Of a DNA stretch of 64,000 bases, positions 17,154 to 27,052 are shown piece by piece. This stretch comes from Pseudomonas cavernae. Lineage in GTDB: Bacteria > Pseudomonadota > Gammaproteobacteria > Pseudomonadales > Pseudomonadaceae. The notes beneath the pieces are model-generated. The model saw only the letters and a list, made by a program, of their open reading frames with translations, was not told the origin of the DNA and searched no databases. The position numbers and the translations under genes were made by a program. Numbering within the stretch: the stretch's first letter is position 1; each line of letters starts with the position of its first letter. The stretch spans positions 3,286,001 to 3,350,000 of the forward strand of contig NZ_CP032419.1 in the NCBI RefSeq assembly GCF_003595175.1, in the 5' to 3' direction.

Positions 17154-18155
17154 ATGAACAGCCTCAGCTCCATGCCCCTGCAGCCGCTGTGCGATGCCCG
17201 CGGCCACTTGCTGCCTGCCGCCATCGGCTGGTCGCCGCGCCCGCAGGTGCATTGCGCCCTGCCCCGCAACCTGTTCCGACGCAAGCGCTGGAATCACTGG
17301 TGCATCACCACGCCGCGGTGGATGCTGTCGCTGACCCTCGCCGACCTCGACTACCTGAGCTACGGCGGCGCCTACTTTCTCGATCTCGACAGCGGCCACG
17401 CCGTCGCCCACCGTCAGCTGCGCGCCTTCGGCCGTGGCTGTGAGCTGCCGGATACCGTGCTGGAAAGCCACGAGTTCCACCACCCGCACCTGCATCTGAA
17501 GGCCGATGCCCAGCCCGGACGGCTGCGACTAACCGTGGCCGCGCCGGATATCGGTGGCCAGCCGCTGCATGTCGCCCTCGACATCCAGCGCCCGGCGCAC
17601 CTGGACTCGGTCAACCTGGTGGTGCCCTTCGCCGGCAACGGCTTCCATGCCACCTCCCGCCACCTCGGCCTGCCCGCCAGCGGCAGCGTGCAACTGGGGC
17701 AGCGGCAGTACAGCTGTGAGCTTGGGCAGAGTTTCGCCTCGCTGGATTTCGGCCGCGGCGTCTGGCCCTTCCATACCCGCTGGAAACGCGCCGCCTTTGC
17801 CGCACCCGGCGGCATCGCCGGCAACTTCGGCTCGGGCTGGGCCGATGCCAGCGGCCTGTCGGAAAACGCCCTGTGGTTCGGTGGTGAGCTGATGCACCTG
17901 GATTGCCCGGTGAGCATCGAACAGGCGCCGCATAGCCCGCTGGCCCCCTGGCAGCTGTCAACCGCGGACGAGCGCGTCGCCCTGACCTTCACCCCCCGCC
18001 AGCTGCATCAGGCGCGCCCGCAGCTTGGCCCCTTCTACGCCGGCACCAGCCAATGGTTCGGCCACTTCGACGGCATACTGCGCGGCCCAGATGGCGAGCG
18101 CGTACCGGTGCGCAAAGCCCTCGGCTGGCTCGGCAGCACCAACGCGCGCTGGTAG
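17154..18155 (+). CDS. DUF2804-domain protein
   Basis: This 333-residue soluble protein has the DUF2804 pattern: N-terminal LCDARGHLLPAAIGWSPRP, the WNHWCITTPRWMLSLTLADLDYL segment near residue 50, an SLDFGRGVWPFHTRW segment near residue 195, and a C-terminal SQWFGHFDGILRGPDGERV. The repeated beta-rich blocks suggest a beta-barrel or sandwich fold related to lipid-associated enzymes, but no reaction is known. ATG 17154 is used because the residues upstream of it do not look like protein. Confidence 0.82.
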   Translation: MNSLSSMPLQPLCDARGHLLPAAIGWSPRPQVHCALPRNLFRRKRWNHWCITTPRWMLSLTLADLDYLSYGGAYFLDLDSGHAVAHRQLRAFGRGCELPDTVLESHEFHHPHLHLKADAQPGRLRLTVAAPDIGGQPLHVALDIQRPAHLDSVNLVVPFAGNGFHATSRHLGLPASGSVQLGQRQYSCELGQSFASLDFGRGVWPFHTRWKRAAFAAPGGIAGNFGSGWADASGLSENALWFGGELMHLDCPVSIEQAPHSPLAPWQLSTADERVALTFTPRQLHQARPQLGPFYAGTSQWFGHFDGILRGPDGERVPVRKALGWLGSTNARW

Positions 18156-18238
18156 CCCGGTTTTTTTAAACCGACGGGCGAGGAACCCCGGGGCAACGAA
18201 GCGGCCTAAACTGCCGGAAGAGCCTCCGGAGAACCATC

Positions 18239-19633
18239 ATGAGCCGCACCGAAACCGACAGCCTCGGCCCCATCGAGGTCGCCGCAGACGCCTACTGGGG
18301 CGCCCAGACCCAACGTTCGCTTATCAATTTCGCCATCGGCCGGGAGCGCATGCCGCTGGCCGTACTGCATGCCCTGACGCTGATCAAGAAGGCCGCGGCG
18401 CGGGTCAACAGCCGCAATGGCGACCTGCCGCCGGATATCGCCCGCCTGATCGAGCAGGCCGCCGACGAAGTGCTCAGCGGCGAACATGACGCGCAATTCC
18501 CCCTGGTGGTGTGGCAGACCGGCAGCGGCACGCAAAGCAACATGAACGTCAACGAAGTGATCGCCGGCCGCGCCAACGAACTGGCCGGCAAGGGCCGCGG
18601 CGGCAAGAGCCCGGTTCACCCGAACGATCACGTCAATCGCGGACAAAGCTCCAACGACTGCTTCCCCACCGCCATGCATATCGCCGCCGTGCAGGCGGTG
18701 CAGCATGACCTGCTGCCGGCAATCGCCGAGCTCTCCGGCGGCCTGGCCGAACAGGCGGCGCGCCACATCCGCCTGGTGAAAACCGGCCGCACCCACATGA
18801 TGGACGCCACCCCAGTGACCTTCGGCCAGGAATTGTCGGCCTTCGTCGCCCAGCTCAACTACGCCGAACGCGCCATCCGTGCCGCCCTGCCGGCCGTCTG
18901 CGAGCTGGCCCAGGGCGGCACGGCGGTGGGCACCGGACTGAATGCCCCGCACGGCTTCGCCGAAGCCATGGCCGCCGAGCTGGCGGCGCAGTCCGGCCTG
19001 CCGCTGGTCAGCGCACCGAACAAGTTCGCCGCCCTCGCCGGCCACGAACCGTTGGTGACTCTGGCCGGCGCACTGAAGACCCTCGCCGTGGCGCTGATGA
19101 AGATCGCCAACGACCTGCGCCTGCTCGGCTCCGGCCCGCGTGCCGGCTTCGCCGAGGTCAAACTGCCGGCCAACGAGCCCGGCAGCTCTATCATGCCCGG
19201 CAAGGTCAACCCGACCCAGTGTGAGGCACTGTCGATGATCGCCTGCCAGGTGCTTGGCAATGACGTCTGCATCAGCTTCGCCGCCAGCCAGGGTCATCTG
19301 CAGCTGAATGTGTTCAAGCCGGTGATCATCCACAACCTGCTGCAGTCGATCCAACTGCTCGCCGATGGCTGCCGCAACTTCCAACAGCACTGCATCGCCG
19401 GGCTGGAGCCGGATGCCGGGCAAATGGCCGCGCATCTGGAGCGCGGGCTGATGCTGGTCACCGCGCTGAACCCGCATATCGGCTACGACAAGGCCGCGGA
19501 GATCGCCAAGAAGGCCTACAGCGAAGGCACCACCCTGCGCCAGGCCGCTCTGGACCTCGGCTACCTGAGCGAGGAACAGTTCGACGCCTGGGTGCGGCCG
19601 GAAAACATGCTGGAGAGTGGTAACCATGGCTGA
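18239..19633 (+). CDS. fumC: Class II fumarate hydratase
   Basis: This 464-residue enzyme interconverts fumarate and malate in the TCA cycle without an iron-sulfur cluster. Visible motifs are [30 protein letters not shown], the [17 protein letters not shown] segment with the catalytic His, and the superfamily signature [11 protein letters not shown]. Pseudomonads often carry an iron- or manganese-responsive fumC that substitutes for Fe-S fumarase; which paralogue this is cannot be told from this window. The flavodoxin-fold reductase follows at once. Confidence 0.95.
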   Translation: MSRTETDSLGPIEVAADAYWGAQTQRSLINFAIGRERMPLAVLHALTLIKKAAARVNSRNGDLPPDIARLIEQAADEVLSGEHDAQFPLVVWQTGSGTQSNMNVNEVIAGRANELAGKGRGGKSPVHPNDHVNRGQSSNDCFPTAMHIAAVQAVQHDLLPAIAELSGGLAEQAARHIRLVKTGRTHMMDATPVTFGQELSAFVAQLNYAERAIRAALPAVCELAQGGTAVGTGLNAPHGFAEAMAAELAAQSGLPLVSAPNKFAALAGHEPLVTLAGALKTLAVALMKIANDLRLLGSGPRAGFAEVKLPANEPGSSIMPGKVNPTQCEALSMIACQVLGNDVCISFAASQGHLQLNVFKPVIIHNLLQSIQLLADGCRNFQQHCIAGLEPDAGQMAAHLERGLMLVTALNPHIGYDKAAEIAKKAYSEGTTLRQAALDLGYLSEEQFDAWVRPENMLESGNHG

Positions 19634-20246
19634 GGCAATGAAAAGCGGCGCCACTCCGCTGGAAGGTGACGGCAAACGCATCCTGATGATCTTCGGCACG
19701 CCCAAGGCCGGCAGCCTGTGCCATGCCCTCGGCGAGGCCTATGCCCAGGGCGCACGGAGCGAGGGGCATGTGGTGCGCCAGCTGCGGCTCGGCGAGATGG
19801 CCTTCGACCCGGTGCTGCGCGGCGGCTACGACCACAACCAGAACCTCGAACCCGACCTGCTGGAGGCGCAGCGGCAGATTCACTGGGCCGAGCATCTGGT
19901 GTTCGTCTATCCGGTCTGGTGGGGCGGCCTGCCGGCGCTGCTCAAGGGCTTCTTCGACCGCGTATTCCTGCCCGGTTTCGCCTTCAAGTACCATGGCCGC
20001 TCGCAGCTGTGGGACAAACTCCTGAGCGGGCGCACGGCCGATCTGCTGGTCACTCTGGACACCCCGCGCTGGTATTTCCGCTGGATCTACGGCGCCCCGG
20101 CGCATCGGCAAATGGTCCGCACCATCCTCGGCTTCTGCGGCATCAAGACCCGTCGCTTGGCCGAGTTCTCGCCGGTACGGCCCTCCTCCGAAGCCCAACG
20201 GCAGGACTGGCTACGCCGCGCGGAACAGCTCGGCGGGCGTGTTTGA
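19626..20246 (+). CDS. NAD(P)H dehydrogenase (quinone) family flavoprotein
   Basis: This 206-residue protein has the flavodoxin-like fold of the NQO1/MdaB group: [22 protein letters not shown] for FMN/FAD phosphate binding, [31 protein letters not shown] (the characteristic PxxWxxxPAxLK stretch, given here in part) and [13 protein letters not shown]. It probably performs two-electron quinone reduction. ATG 19626 overlaps the fumC stop region, so translation is likely coupled. A GTG at 19617 would add three residues. Confidence 0.85.
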   Translation: MAEAMKSGATPLEGDGKRILMIFGTPKAGSLCHALGEAYAQGARSEGHVVRQLRLGEMAFDPVLRGGYDHNQNLEPDLLEAQRQIHWAEHLVFVYPVWWGGLPALLKGFFDRVFLPGFAFKYHGRSQLWDKLLSGRTADLLVTLDTPRWYFRWIYGAPAHRQMVRTILGFCGIKTRRLAEFSPVRPSSEAQRQDWLRRAEQLGGRV

Positions 20247-20253
20247 GCCGGGG

Positions 20254-21216
20254 TTAGAGTTGTGCGGCGAGCCGCGCCCTCCGGGCGCGCAGGCCGGCCA
20301 GCAGCGACGGCCCCAGCGCGGTGAGCGCCGAACCGAGCACCACCAGCAAGGCACCGGCATAGGCGAGCCCGTTCACCTGCTCGGGCTGCACATGCTCCGG
20401 CCATAGGCTGGCGGCCAGGGCCACCGAGGCGAAGGTCACCAACGGCGTGATCGCCAGCGTGGCGCTGACGCGCGAGGCTTCCCAATGCGCCAGTGCTTCG
20501 GCGAAGGCGCCATAGGCGACCAGGGTATTCAGGCAGCAGGCCAGCAGCAGCCAGCCCTGCAACGGGCTGAGGACGAGCACCTGCTGTGGCTGAGCCCAGG
20601 GCGTCAGCACGGCGGCGCAGGCCAGGTAGATCACCATCATCACCTGCACGGAATTCCAAACCGTGAGCAACTGCTTCTGCGCCAGGCCATAGAAGGTCCA
20701 GACGAAGGCCGCCAGCAGCACGATCAGTACCCCGGTGGTGTAGGCCGTCAGCGACGACAACAGTTCATCAAGGCGCTGATTGAAGAACAGGCCGAAACCC
20801 AGCAAGAGCAGCAGCAGACCGGCGCCCTGGCCGAGGCTGAAGCGCTCGCGAAACACGAACAGGCTGCTGACCAGAAACAGCACCGGTGCCATCTGGATCA
20901 CCAACTGCGTAGTACCCGCGCTGAGCAGCTCGAGGCCGAGCAGATAGAGCACGTAATTGCCGGTCAGACCGGCGATGGCCACCAGCAACAACCAGCGGCC
21001 CTTGCGCCCCAAGGCACGGAAGCTCGGCAGGCGTCTGCTCGCCGCCAGATAGCCGAGCAGGATCGAGCCCGCCACCAGCAGGCGATACCAGGTGACAGTG
21101 ATCGGGTCCATCGCCGGCAGGACTTCTTTGAGCTGGATCGGCAGCATGCCCCACAGCACCGCGGTGATCAGGGCAAGGAGCAGGCCGTAGAGCCAACGGC
21201 CGGAAGAAATATGCAT
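20254..21216 (-). CDS. EamA/DMT-family transporter
   Basis: This 320-residue membrane protein has ten predicted hydrophobic segments arranged as two EamA repeats. The first begins LLLALITAVLWGMLPIQLKEVL and the second GVLIVLLAAFVWTFYGLAQKQL. ATG 21216 is chosen because GAGG lies 5 bases upstream and because it gives the usual cytosolic start; the longer frame upstream lacks protein character. Such transporters export amino acids or metabolites; the substrate is unknown. It is convergent with the flavoprotein gene. Confidence 0.87.
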   Translation of the reverse strand: MHISSGRWLYGLLLALITAVLWGMLPIQLKEVLPAMDPITVTWYRLLVAGSILLGYLAASRRLPSFRALGRKGRWLLLVAIAGLTGNYVLYLLGLELLSAGTTQLVIQMAPVLFLVSSLFVFRERFSLGQGAGLLLLLLGFGLFFNQRLDELLSSLTAYTTGVLIVLLAAFVWTFYGLAQKQLLTVWNSVQVMMVIYLACAAVLTPWAQPQQVLVLSPLQGWLLLACCLNTLVAYGAFAEALAHWEASRVSATLAITPLVTFASVALAASLWPEHVQPEQVNGLAYAGALLVVLGSALTALGPSLLAGLRARRARLAAQL

Positions 21217-21518
21217 GGCAGCCTCGAAAGGACAGGGCTGCAACAGTCGAGATAGACCTGCGCCAGCCGCAAAGCGGCATTCTAGGCCTGGGCCTGCGAC
21301 TGACACAGAGACAGTTGGATCCCCGTCTTCCCAGCAACTGTACCGCTGCAGCTGGCGGTTTTCGCCAAGCACTTGGCGTCAAAACCGCACAAGTCGACTC
21401 ATTTGCGGCGATATGGCGACCAAAAGAAACCATTTGTCGCCAACACCGGCACCTCACAGTCGACCGATTAGACTTAATTCTGCAGTTTCATAATTGTGTA
21501 GGTTTGGGAGTGGTCGTC
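21217..21518. other. Intergenic region between the EamA gene and the 69-residue gene
   Basis: This 302-bp divergent gap has no gene-like frame. It is locally AT-richer on the right side, and GATTAGACTTAATTC followed by TTTCATAATTGTG looks like a weak sigma-70 promoter for the plus-strand gene. The segment 21405-21441 carries near-repeated GGCGA/TGTCGCC pieces that could be an operator. I see no strong dyad that names a regulator. Confidence 0.35.
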
Positions 21519-21728
21519 ATGTACGGGCAACGGGCGTCAGATCTCAGCGCCAGCACGCATTACCGCAGCGAGCGGATCAGTGCGGTGAACGGCCAGTATT
21601 TTTTCTCGACGCGTGAAGGGACTCTGGAAGGCCCGTATTTCACCCGCTTCGATGCGGAGCGGGAGATTGGTCAGTACGTCCGCCGGCAGATCCAGGCCAG
21701 CCAGCTGCTCAAGCACCGCAGCCGCTAG
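21519..21728 (+). CDS. Small conserved protein (DUF6316-like), function unknown
   Basis: This 69-residue soluble protein begins MYGQRASDLSASTHYRSERI and includes NGQYFFSTREGTLEGPYFTRFDAEREI, a compact pattern conserved in pseudomonads that I match to DUF6316 from memory. GGGAG lies 8 bases before the ATG and a strong terminator lies 20 bp past the stop, so it is a monocistronic gene. No catalytic residues are apparent. Confidence 0.75.
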   Translation: MYGQRASDLSASTHYRSERISAVNGQYFFSTREGTLEGPYFTRFDAEREIGQYVRRQIQASQLLKHRSR

Positions 21729-21748
21729 CCGCAAACCCTTGCCCCCAT

Positions 21749-21777
21749 AAAAAACCGCGCCTGAGCGCGGTTTTTTT
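21749..21777. terminator. Bidirectional terminator
   Basis: AAAAAACCGCGC, a 4-base loop, then GCGCGGTTTTTTT. A-tract and T-tract flank the stem, so it can serve both the 69-residue gene on the plus strand and the convergent thiolase gene on the minus strand. Confidence 0.9.
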
Positions 21778-21792
21778 GTTTCATCACACGGC

Positions 21793-22977
21793 TCAGTTAT
21801 AGGCCTCGAACAAGCCGGAAGCGCCCATGCCACCGCCCACGCACATGGTGACGATGCCGTAGCGCAGCTTGCGCCGCTGCAATTCACGCACGATGTGGCC
21901 GACCTGACGCGAACCGGTCATGCCGAACGGGTGGCCGATGGAGATCGAGCCGCCGTTGACGTTGTACTTGTCGTTGTCGATGCCCAGACGGTCGCGGCTG
22001 TACAGGCACTGCGAAGCGAAGGCTTCGTTGAGCTCCCACAGGTCGATGTCGGCGATCTGCAGACCCTTGGCCTTGAGCAGCTTGGGCACCGAGAACACCG
22101 GGCCGATGCCCATCTCGTCCGGCTCGCAGCCGGCAACGGTGAAGCCGCGGAAGTACGCCTTGGGCTTGAGGCCCAGCTCCAGCGCCTTGTCCAGGCTCAT
22201 CACCAGCGTCATCGAGGCGCCGTCGGACAGCTGCGAGGCGTTGCCGGCGGTGACCGAGCCATCCTCGGCGAACACCGGTTTCAGGCCGTTGAGGCTCTCG
22301 ATGGTGGTGTCCGGACGGTTGCAGTCGTCGCGATCGACCACGCCTTCGACGATTTTCTGCTCGCCGCTGGCCTTGTCCTCGACCAGGTACTTGACCTGCA
22401 TCGGCACGATTTCATCGTCGAACAGGCCTTCGGCCTGGGCCCGCGCGGTGCGCTGCTGGCTCTGCAGGGCGTAGAGGTCCTGTTGTTCACGGGTGACGTT
22501 GTAGCGGCGGGCGACGATTTCGGCGGTCTGCCCCATCGGGTAGTAGATCCCCGGATGTTCCAGCTGCAGGCGCGGGTTGACGAAGTTGTCGCGGTTGACG
22601 CTCTTCACCGTCAGGGTGATGGACTCGACGCCGCCGGCGACGATGACGTCGCTGCAACCGGAAGCGATCTGGTTGGCGGCGATGGCGATGGCCTGCAGGC
22701 CGGACGAGCAGTAGCGGTTGAGGGTCATGCCCGCCACACCGATGCCCAGACCGGACAGCACGGCGACGTTGCGGCCGATGTTGTGGCCCTGGGCACCCTC
22801 GTTGGAGCCGGCGCCGACCACGCAATCGTCGACCAGCAGCGGGTCGATACCGGTGCGTGCCAGCAGGGCGTTGACGCAGTGCGCCGCCATCTCGTCCGGA
22901 CGAGTCTGGTTGAACTTGCCGCGGAAGGACTTGGCCAGGCCAGTCCGCACGCTGTCGACTATCACCACTTCACGCAT
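21793..22977 (-). CDS. Thiolase family acetyl-/acyl-CoA acyltransferase
   Basis: This 394-residue thiolase has nucleophile Cys90 in TLNRYCSSGLQAI, the NEAFA motif (DLWELNEAFASQ), catalytic His in NGGSISIGHPFGMTGSR and second Cys in VTMCVGGGMGASGLF. All residues for Claisen condensation or thiolysis are present. It could act in beta-oxidation or in acetoacetyl-CoA metabolism; no partner hydratase/dehydrogenase gene is adjacent, so the pathway is open. The polyphosphate:AMP phosphotransferase gene lies upstream on the same strand. Confidence 0.92.
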   Translation of the reverse strand: MREVVIVDSVRTGLAKSFRGKFNQTRPDEMAAHCVNALLARTGIDPLLVDDCVVGAGSNEGAQGHNIGRNVAVLSGLGIGVAGMTLNRYCSSGLQAIAIAANQIASGCSDVIVAGGVESITLTVKSVNRDNFVNPRLQLEHPGIYYPMGQTAEIVARRYNVTREQQDLYALQSQQRTARAQAEGLFDDEIVPMQVKYLVEDKASGEQKIVEGVVDRDDCNRPDTTIESLNGLKPVFAEDGSVTAGNASQLSDGASMTLVMSLDKALELGLKPKAYFRGFTVAGCEPDEMGIGPVFSVPKLLKAKGLQIADIDLWELNEAFASQCLYSRDRLGIDNDKYNVNGGSISIGHPFGMTGSRQVGHIVRELQRRKLRYGIVTMCVGGGMGASGLFEAYN

Positions 22978-23127
22978 GGCACACCTCGTTTTGTTAGCTG
23001 GTTGTTATTAACTGATTGTTGTGAGCTGAAGCTAATGGATGAAAACCGGCGTCGAGAATAAGACTTGCCCGCCGCCGGCCGCGACGATTATTCATCCCGC
23101 GTATGCGCGCCCATCCCACGCCCGGGT

Positions 23128-24615
23128 TCAAGCGCGTGCGAAGGCCGCTTCCAGCGCATCGTTGAGGGTGCGCAGCACCTTCACCCGGGCATAGCGCTTG
23201 TCGTTGGCCTCCACCAGGGTCCAGGGCGCGATGGCCGTGCTGGTGCGGTCGACCATGTCGCCGACGGCATCGACGTACTGGTCCCACTTGTCGCGGTTGC
23301 GCCAGTCTTCCTCGGTGATCTTGTAGCGCTTGAAGGCGATCTGTTCGCGCTCCTTGAAGCGCGCCATCTGCGTGTCCTGGTCGATCGACAGCCAGAACTT
23401 CACCACCACCACACCGTAGTTGTGCAGCTGCTCCTCGAAGTCGTTGATCTCGCTGTAGGCGCGCAGCCAGTCGGCCGGTGAGCAGAAGCCCTCGACCCGC
23501 TCGACCAGCACGCGGCCATACCAGGAACGGTCGAAGATGGTGAACTGGCGCTTGCCCGGCACGTGCCGCCAGAAGCGCCAGAGATAGGGCTGGGCGCGCT
23601 CCTCCTCGGTCGGCGCGGCGATCGGCACGGTACGGTATTGGCGCGGATCGAGCGCACCGGTGACGCGGCGGATCGCCCCGCCCTTGCCGGCCGCATCGTT
23701 GCCCTCGAACACCGCCATCAAGGCATGCCGGCGGAAGCGCTTGTCGCTGATCAGCTTGGCGAGGCGCGCTTGTTCGCCCGCCAGCTGCTTCTGGTAGGCG
23801 TCCTTACTCAGGGCCAGGCTGAGGTCGAGGCTATCCAGCAGCGCGCGGTTGTCCAGGCTGGCCACCAGCGGTGCGGCATGCGGCTGCAGCCGCTGCGGCT
23901 TGTCGGCCTGCAAGGCCGCCTGCAAGCCTTGCAGGAGAATGCGGCCGACACTCAGGCTGCGGTAATAGGGATCGGAACCCTCGATCACGTACCAGGGCGC
24001 ATATTCGTGGCTGGTGCGGCGCAAGATGCGCTCGGCGCCGCGCACCATCTTGTCGTAGACCTTGGTCTGCTTCCAGTCCAGCACGCTGACCTGCCATTTG
24101 TGCCGCGGATCGTTTTCCAGCTCTTTCTGGCGCTCCTTGAGCTTCTTCTTCGAGAGGTGGAACCAGAACTTGAAGATCAGCGCGCCTTCGTCGCTGAACA
24201 TCCGCTCGGTGCGCACGATCTCCTCGATGGCCTGCCCCATCTCGGCGTTCTTCAGCCGCCCCTCGACGCTGCCGATCAGCATCTGGCTGTACCAGTTGCC
24301 GAAGAAGATGCCGATCTTTCCCTTCGGCGGCATCTTGCGCCAGAAGCGCCACTGCGGCGGCCGCGACAGTTCCTCGTCGGTCGGCAGGAGAAAACTCTCG
24401 GCCTGGATCAGGCGCGGGTCCATCCACTCGTTGAGCAGTTTGACCGTCTCGCCCTTACCCGCGCCTTCGATGCCGTTGATCAGCACCAGCACGGGGAAGC
24501 TGGCGCGCTGCTTCAGCTCGAGCTGCGCCTCCAGCAGCGCTTCGCGCAATTCGATGACCGCGGCTTCGTAGGTTTCCTTGTCGATGGCATGGCCGATTTC
24601 CGCTGATTCGAACAT
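23128..24615 (-). CDS. pap: Polyphosphate:AMP phosphotransferase (two fused PPK2 domains)
   Basis: This 495-residue enzyme consists of two PPK2 domains. The first has Walker A GIEGAGKGETV (residues 48-58) and lid/Walker B FFGNWYSQML. The second has FEGNDAAGKGG (residues 303-313) and FDRSWYGRVLVERV. Two-domain PPK2 proteins (class II) phosphorylate AMP to ADP with polyphosphate; in P. aeruginosa the second domain is the catalytic one. No polyphosphate kinase gene is adjacent. The protein is soluble. Confidence 0.93.
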   Translation of the reverse strand: MFESAEIGHAIDKETYEAAVIELREALLEAQLELKQRASFPVLVLINGIEGAGKGETVKLLNEWMDPRLIQAESFLLPTDEELSRPPQWRFWRKMPPKGKIGIFFGNWYSQMLIGSVEGRLKNAEMGQAIEEIVRTERMFSDEGALIFKFWFHLSKKKLKERQKELENDPRHKWQVSVLDWKQTKVYDKMVRGAERILRRTSHEYAPWYVIEGSDPYYRSLSVGRILLQGLQAALQADKPQRLQPHAAPLVASLDNRALLDSLDLSLALSKDAYQKQLAGEQARLAKLISDKRFRRHALMAVFEGNDAAGKGGAIRRVTGALDPRQYRTVPIAAPTEEERAQPYLWRFWRHVPGKRQFTIFDRSWYGRVLVERVEGFCSPADWLRAYSEINDFEEQLHNYGVVVVKFWLSIDQDTQMARFKEREQIAFKRYKITEEDWRNRDKWDQYVDAVGDMVDRTSTAIAPWTLVEANDKRYARVKVLRTLNDALEAAFARA

Positions 24616-24726
24616 AGAACACTCCCTGACTAGACCCGTTCAGCCTAGCGGATGAGGCTGCGCTCTGTGTAGTCCAGAGCGCCGCTGTGATCGGCTAGAA
24701 TGCGCGTCCAGCCAGCGAGTGCCGTT

Positions 24727-26703
24727 ATGTCCGAGCCCCCTTCCGCCACCTTCAGCCATGCCCAGATCGACTGGGACGACCGGGGTTTACCGCGCTCCAG
24801 GGTATTCGGCGACGTGTACTTCTCCAGCCTCGACGGCCTGGAGGAGACCCGCCAGGTGTTTCTCGCCAACAACGAGCTGGCGCCGCGCTTCGCCGCGCTG
24901 CCGGAAGGTGGTCAGCTGGTGATTGGCGAGACCGGTTTCGGCACCGGCCTGAATTTTCTCTGCGCCTGGCAGTTGTTCGAGCAAAGCGCCCCGGCCGGCG
25001 CCCGCCTGCACTTCGTCAGCGTCGAGAAGTACCCGCTGAGCCGCGCCGACCTGCAGCGTGCGCTGGCCCTGTGGCCGCAGTTGGCGGCCTATGCCGAGCC
25101 ACTGCTGGCGCAGTACGTGGCCATCCACCCCGGCTTCCAGCGCCTGCTGTTCGCCGAGGGCCGCGTGGTGCTCACCCTGCTGATCGGCGATGCCCTGGAA
25201 TGCCTGGCGCAACTGGATGCCCGGGTCGACGCCTGGTTCCTCGATGGCTTCGCCCCGGCCAAGAACCCGCAGATGTGGAACGCCGAGCTGTACGCCGAAC
25301 TGGCACGCCTGTCCGCCCCCGGCGCGACGCTGGGCACCTTCACCAGCGCCGGCTTCGTGCGTCGCGGACTGAAGGAAGTCGGCTTCGAGATGAAGCGGAT
25401 GCCCGGCATGGGCAAGAAATGGGAGGTGATGAAGGGCCGCTTTGCCGGTCAGTCGCAAAGCGGAGGCAAGCCCTGGTTCGCCCGCCCGACCTTTGTGCCA
25501 GCGAGGCGCGAGGCGCTGGTGATCGGCGCCGGCCTGGCCGGCTGCGCCACGGCCGCCAGCCTGGCCGCCCGTGGCTGGCAGGTGGGCCTGCTGGAGCGCC
25601 ACGCCGAACTGGCGCAGGAGGCCTCGGGCAATCCGCAGGGGGTGCTCTATCTCAAGTTGTCGGCCCATGGCACGGCCCTGTCGCGGCTGATCCTCAGCGG
25701 CTTCGGCCACACCCGCCGGCTGCTCGAACGGCTCAAACGCGGCCAGGACTGGGACGCCTGCGGCGTGCTGCAACTGGCCTTCGACGCCCAGGAAGGCGCG
25801 CGCCAAGCCAAGCTGGCCGCGGCCTTCGCCCCCGAACTGCTGCGCCCAGTCGAGCAGGCCGAAGCCGAAAGCCTGGCCGGGGTCGCCTTGGCCAGCGGCG
25901 GCCTGTACTTCCCCGAAGGCGGCTGGGTGCACCCGCCGGCGCTGTGCCGGCGGTTCGCCGAGCACGCCAACATCCGCCTGCTGACGCACCGGGAAGCCCT
26001 GGAGCTGCGCCGCGACGGCGCGCTCTGGCAGGCCTGGGCCGGCGACCGCCTGCTCGCCGAGGCGCCGGTGGTGGTGCTGGCCGGCGCCGCCGAGGTGCGC
26101 CGCTTCGCGCAGACCGCCGAGCTGCCGCTCAAGCGCATCCGCGGACAAATCACCCGCCTGCAGCAAACCGCCGCCAGCGCGGCGCTGCACACCGTGGTCT
26201 GCGCCGAAGGCTATGTCGCCCCGGCACGCGACGGCGAGCACACCCTCGGCGCCAGCTTCGACTTCGCCAGCGACGACCTGACCCCGACCACCGCCGAGCA
26301 CCTGGGCAACCTCGGCCTGCTGGCGGAGATCTCCACCGACCTGGCCGCGCGCCTGCAGGTCGCCCAACTCAGCCCCGAGCAGCTCGAAGGCCGCGCCGCG
26401 TTCCGCTGCACCAGCCCGGACTACCTGCCGATCGTCGGCCCGCTGGCCGACGCCAGCGCCTTCGCCGCGGCCTACGCCGTGCTCGGCAAGGATGCCCGGC
26501 AGACGCCGGACGCGCCCTGCCCCTGGCTCGACGGTCTGTACCTCAACAGCGGTCATGGCTCGCGCGGGCTGATCACCGCGCCGCTGGCCGGCGAGTTGCT
26601 CGCCGCCTGGCTGGACGACGAGCCGCTGCCGTTGCCGCGCGCAGTGGCCGAAGCCTGCCATCCCAACCGCTTCCTCCGGCGCCGGTTGATCCGCGGCCAG
26701 TGA
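24727..26703 (+). CDS. mnmC: Bifunctional tRNA modification enzyme MnmC
   Basis: This 658-residue fusion has an N-terminal SAM methyltransferase (MnmC2/MnmD; GETGFGTGLNFLCAW near residue 65 and DAWFLDGFAPAKNPQMW near residue 170) and a C-terminal FAD-dependent oxidoreductase (MnmC1; VIGAGLAGCATAASLAARG near residue 265). Together they convert cmnm5(s2)U34 via nm5(s2)U34 to mnm5(s2)U34 in tRNA. ATG 24727 is used since the preceding 9 codons are not conserved in character. The gene is divergent from pap. Confidence 0.93.
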   Translation: MSEPPSATFSHAQIDWDDRGLPRSRVFGDVYFSSLDGLEETRQVFLANNELAPRFAALPEGGQLVIGETGFGTGLNFLCAWQLFEQSAPAGARLHFVSVEKYPLSRADLQRALALWPQLAAYAEPLLAQYVAIHPGFQRLLFAEGRVVLTLLIGDALECLAQLDARVDAWFLDGFAPAKNPQMWNAELYAELARLSAPGATLGTFTSAGFVRRGLKEVGFEMKRMPGMGKKWEVMKGRFAGQSQSGGKPWFARPTFVPARREALVIGAGLAGCATAASLAARGWQVGLLERHAELAQEASGNPQGVLYLKLSAHGTALSRLILSGFGHTRRLLERLKRGQDWDACGVLQLAFDAQEGARQAKLAAAFAPELLRPVEQAEAESLAGVALASGGLYFPEGGWVHPPALCRRFAEHANIRLLTHREALELRRDGALWQAWAGDRLLAEAPVVVLAGAAEVRRFAQTAELPLKRIRGQITRLQQTAASAALHTVVCAEGYVAPARDGEHTLGASFDFASDDLTPTTAEHLGNLGLLAEISTDLAARLQVAQLSPEQLEGRAAFRCTSPDYLPIVGPLADASAFAAAYAVLGKDARQTPDAPCPWLDGLYLNSGHGSRGLITAPLAGELLAAWLDDEPLPLPRAVAEACHPNRFLRRRLIRGQ

Positions 26704-26844
26704 CGCGCCCAGCCCGCCGGCGCCGCCGGTGCTTGGCGAACGATTGGATTGCGCCCTATTGATCCAGGTCAGCACCACGCCGAGCGCAGTGGGTTTGAAT
26801 GACCACGTTCAACATCAGGGCGAGAGTCCCGTCGTCTACGCCTT
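26704..26844. other. Intergenic sequence after mnmC
   Basis: I see no gene, terminator or clear operator in this stretch. It leads directly into repeat copy C, and the 349-bp gap to the next gene is mainly that repeat. Confidence 0.4.
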
Positions 26845-26986
26845 AGAACCTGTCTCGGATCTCGCGAGCTAGAGCGAGACAAGGCAAAAACAGCCGAAGA
26901 AGCGGAGTTTACGAGTTGTAAATGAGCATTCTGAGGCTGTTTTTAACGCCGTATCGCCGACGCGCAGCAGATCCGAGACAGGTTCT
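26845..26986. repeat. Palindromic intergenic element, copy C
   Basis: The perfect inverted arms AGAACCTGTCTCGGATCT and AGATCCGAGACAGGTTCT enclose AAAAACAGCCGAAGAAGC, the core GGAGTTTACGAGTTGTAAAT, and GGCTGTTTTTAACG. Inner complementary stretches (AAAAACAGCC / GGCTGTTTTT) give a second stem. The same arms recur at copy F (43177). Confidence 0.88.
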
Positions 26987-27052
26987 TACCCGAGGGCGTG
27001 ATCAGCCGCGGAGTACGACTCTTCTGCCCCACCCGGAGGATGGAGGATCACC